Below, one piece after another: positions 41,368-43,077 of a stretch of 43,077 nucleotides of DNA. The stretch is from an uncultured Gemella sp. GTDB lineage: Bacteria; Bacillota; Bacilli; Staphylococcales; Gemellaceae. Each line of letters begins with the position of its first letter. Positions within the stretch are counted from its first letter, which is position 1. The stretch spans positions 1 to 43,077 of the forward strand of contig USNF01000008.1 of assembly GCA_900555985.1 (NCBI GenBank), given 5' to 3'. The notes beneath the pieces are model-generated. The model saw nothing but the letters and a program-made list of their open reading frames with translations. It made no database searches and was not told the origin of the DNA. The position numbers and the translations under genes were made by a program.

Positions 41368-42414
41368 TTATTTACTTTTATTAAAATGTCCTCTTACTAT
41401 TGGTGCTACTTCTTCACCAAATAGTTTTATAGCTTTCATAATATCTTCGTGTGGCATTGATCCTAACGGAAGATGTAATAAGAATCTATCTAAGTTTAAT
41501 GTTTCAATCATATCGATAAGTTTATTTGCTACAGTTTCAGGACTACCTACTAACATACTACCTTCTGGACCTACACTATTTAAATATTGTTCAAATGTAA
41601 GTGGTCTCCAAAACGGTCTATCTTTTGATATAGCATCTACTACTTGTTTTGTTGGATGGAAATATTTATTTATAGCTTCTTCATCAGTATCAGCAATAAA
41701 TCCCCAAGAGTGTGAAGCAACTTTTAGTTTATCTTCACTATAACCTGCATTACGTCCAACTGCTTTATAGTAATCTACTAACCCTTTAAATCTTCTATAC
41801 TCACCACCTATAATGGCATAAGCTATAGGAAAACCTTTTTTAGCAATTTTTACAGTAGACTCCACATTACCACCAGTAGCAACCCAAATCGGGAAATCCT
41901 CTTGAATAGCTCTAGGATATACTCCTTTATTATCTACTGATTGTGTATGTTTCCCTTGCCAAGTTAACTTCTCATTATTTTTAATTTTATCAAGCATTTC
42001 TAATTTTTCATCAAATAACTCTTCATAATCAGCTAAATCATATCCAAATAAAGGAAATGACTCAGTAAATGAACCTCGACCAACCATTATTTCGCTTCGA
42101 CCATTTGATATTGCATCGATTGTTGCATATTGTTGATATACTCTAACTGGATCTGAAGATGATAGTACTGTTACTGCTGAACTTAATTTTATATTTTTAG
42201 TTACGGATGCACCTGCTGCAAGCAATATCTCTGGTGCTGAAACTGCAAAGTCTTCTCTATGATGTTCTCCAATAGCATACATATCTAGCCCTACTTCATC
42301 AGCTAGTTTCATTTCTTCTATCATATCGCGTATACGTTGATCGTGTTTTGGAGCTACTCCAGTTCCTTCAATTTCCGTTGTTTCTCCAAATGTACTAATA
42401 CCTAATTCTATCAT
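41368..42414 (-). CDS. LLM-class flavin-dependent oxidoreductase
   Basis: A luciferase-like TIM-barrel monooxygenase of 348 aa. Markers: ELGISTFGETTEI at the start, LDMYAIGEHHREDFAVSAPEILLAAGA (about 38-64), SSDPVRVYQQYATIDAISNGR, and EIMVGRGSFTESFPLFGYDL. The PIWVATGGNVEST block and the C-terminal LHLPLGSMPHEDIMKAIKLFGEEV complete the pattern. The cofactor is probably FMN; the substrate is unknown. It lies directly downstream of a MarR regulator and has a palindromic site 30-45 bases before its ATG, so it is probably repressed by that regulator. Confidence 0.88.
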   Translation of the reverse strand: MIELGISTFGETTEIEGTGVAPKHDQRIRDMIEEMKLADEVGLDMYAIGEHHREDFAVSAPEILLAAGASVTKNIKLSSAVTVLSSSDPVRVYQQYATIDAISNGRSEIMVGRGSFTESFPLFGYDLADYEELFDEKLEMLDKIKNNEKLTWQGKHTQSVDNKGVYPRAIQEDFPIWVATGGNVESTVKIAKKGFPIAYAIIGGEYRRFKGLVDYYKAVGRNAGYSEDKLKVASHSWGFIADTDEEAINKYFHPTKQVVDAISKDRPFWRPLTFEQYLNSVGPEGSMLVGSPETVANKLIDMIETLNLDRFLLHLPLGSMPHEDIMKAIKLFGEEVAPIVRGHFNKSK

Positions 42415-42443
42415 TATTTTTCCTCCTAAATAATTTTAATTTA

Positions 42444-42459
42444 ATCTCGAATTTGAGAT
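42444..42459. promoter_or_regulatory. Palindrome before the oxidoreductase gene (MarR operator)
   Basis: ATCTCGAATTTGAGAT: a 16-base palindrome with one mismatched pair, 30-45 bases upstream of the oxidoreductase ATG. It matches the site before marR (42959-42976). Confidence 0.6.
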
Positions 42460-42500
42460 ATATTATGATTTTTAAAGAGAGTTTTATCTCTCTTATTAAT

Positions 42501-42911
42501 TTACCTTTTTATTTTTAATAATATGTTCTTTAGAGTCTTAATTTCTTCATCCGTAAGTTCTGAAAATATTTCTTTTGTATTTTCTTTATGAATTGGAAAG
42601 ATTTCAGTCATTAAGTCCTCTCCTTTTTTTGTTAACTTAATAAATGTAACTCTCTTGTCACTATAACATACTTTTCGTACTACATAACCTTTTTTTTCAA
42701 GGTTATCTACAACGTAAGTTGCACTTCCACTAGCAAGTAGAATTCTATCCCTTATTTCTTGAATATTCTTTTCCCCTTTACTATAAAGAAATTCTAACAC
42801 TGAAAACTCTGTTGAATTAATTGGATATTGTTTTAAAGTTCTTTTTAAATCATCTACAAGTATATTACTTGTTCTCATTATTCCTATTACAGCTTTTAGT
42901 TCATTACTCAT
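42501..42911 (-). CDS. MarR-family transcriptional regulator
   Basis: I start at 42911 (136 aa, MSNELKAVIGIMR) because GGAG lies just upstream; a start 11 codons earlier lacks support. The winged helix is at about 30-95: EFSVLEFLYSKGEKNIQEIRDRILLASGSATYVVDNLEKKGYV, then SDKRVTFIKLTKKGEDLM (quoted in parts only). It lacks the usual sensing Cys near the N-terminus; a Cys is present in KVCYSDKR. It probably represses itself and the oxidoreductase through the shared palindromes, responding to a redox or small-molecule signal. Confidence 0.88.
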   Translation of the reverse strand: MSNELKAVIGIMRTSNILVDDLKRTLKQYPINSTEFSVLEFLYSKGEKNIQEIRDRILLASGSATYVVDNLEKKGYVVRKVCYSDKRVTFIKLTKKGEDLMTEIFPIHKENTKEIFSELTDEEIKTLKNILLKIKR

Positions 42912-42933
42912 AATAATTCTCCTACTATTAATC

Positions 42934-42979
42934 AAATATCTCAATTTCTAGAAATTATTATATCGAATTCGAGATATTT
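42934..42979. promoter_or_regulatory. Operator region upstream of marR
   Basis: An 18-base palindrome (42959-42976, core TCGAATTCGA) with one mismatched pair, plus an outer inverted pair AAATATCTC (42934-42942) and GAGATATTT (42971-42979). The core equals the site before the oxidoreductase gene. Confidence 0.6.
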
Positions 42980-42984
42980 TGTCA

Positions 42985-43077
42985 AAATAACGACCACCCC
43001 TAAAAAGGGGTGGTTTTCTCTTTGGGTATAACCCTTTGTTACTAACACGCACCTCAAGGCGCTGGCTTTCACATTCG
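42985..43077 (-). mobile_element. Probable right end of an IS200/IS605-type (TnpB) element, partial
   Basis: The last ~87 bases are about 49% G+C, against well under 30% nearby. On the minus strand they form four successive hairpins: GCGCC-TTGA-GGTGC (43062-43049), GTTA-G-TAAC, GGGT-TAT-ACCC (43034-43024), and the 8-bp ACCACCCC/GGGGTGGT (43014-42993). This layout resembles the omega-RNA 3' region and right-end hairpin of TnpB elements. The tnpB gene would lie outside the window. Recognition is by pattern only; a plain terminator from a neighbouring gene is an alternative. Confidence 0.4.

Overview
The window is a stretch of chromosome from a very AT-rich, low-G+C Gram-positive bacterium (Bacillota). 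Gene order is Bacillales-like: cshB-nfo-zur, truB-ribF-rpsO, prs-pth-mfd, queA-tgt-yajC, and a gluP-yqgQ-ylaN-ftsW run. A YSIRK-type surface protein, a luxS gene and a short tmRNA tag also fit. Gemella is my best guess; this is inference from gene content, not a database match. Most genes are housekeeping and lie on the minus strand.

Region by region: 1-4720 holds the rpsO start with a structured leader, then ribF, truB, a Fur-family regulator (zur-like), nfo and the RNA helicase cshB, packed with 1-bp stop/start overlaps. 5015-6463 encodes an unusual secreted protein: signal peptide, nine 13-residue Ser/His repeats, a Lys/Asn-rich linker and a phospholipase A2-like domain. 6868-12633 reads MBL hydrolase - short NfeD - flotillin FloA - three small membrane proteins - pyrimidine nucleoside phosphorylase - deoC. 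12773-13503 has a small membrane protein and the tmRNA gene ssrA, with rarA divergent from it.

14942-22227 carries murB, a GrpB-family gene, the glycosylase tag, mfd, pth and prs. luxS stands alone on the plus strand at 22741. 23426-25840 encodes a large YSIRK-signal surface or secreted lipase with calcium-binding repeats but no LPXTG anchor. 26220-28765 is queA-tgt-yajC. 28913-32607 runs crr, a rhomboid GluP homologue that has lost its catalytic residues, yqgQ, ylaN and ftsW. lysS-ftsY follow. 35836-42911 is a more accessory set: a SteT-like permease, an LtrA-like membrane protein, an SGNH hydrolase, a cation diffusion facilitator, a HAD phosphatase, a DUF308 protein, and a flavin oxidoreductase with its MarR regulator. 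The last ~85 bases jump to about 50% G+C and fold into consecutive hairpins, probably the end of an IS200/IS605-type (TnpB) element continuing beyond the window.

The most interesting items are the repeat-PLA2 fusion protein, the catalytically dead rhomboid, the flotillin operon with uncharacterised small partners, the paired MarR palindromes, the 19-bp hairpin in the permease leader, and the possible TnpB/omega-RNA end abutting the marR promoter. I found no CRISPR array, prophage, tRNA or rRNA gene.
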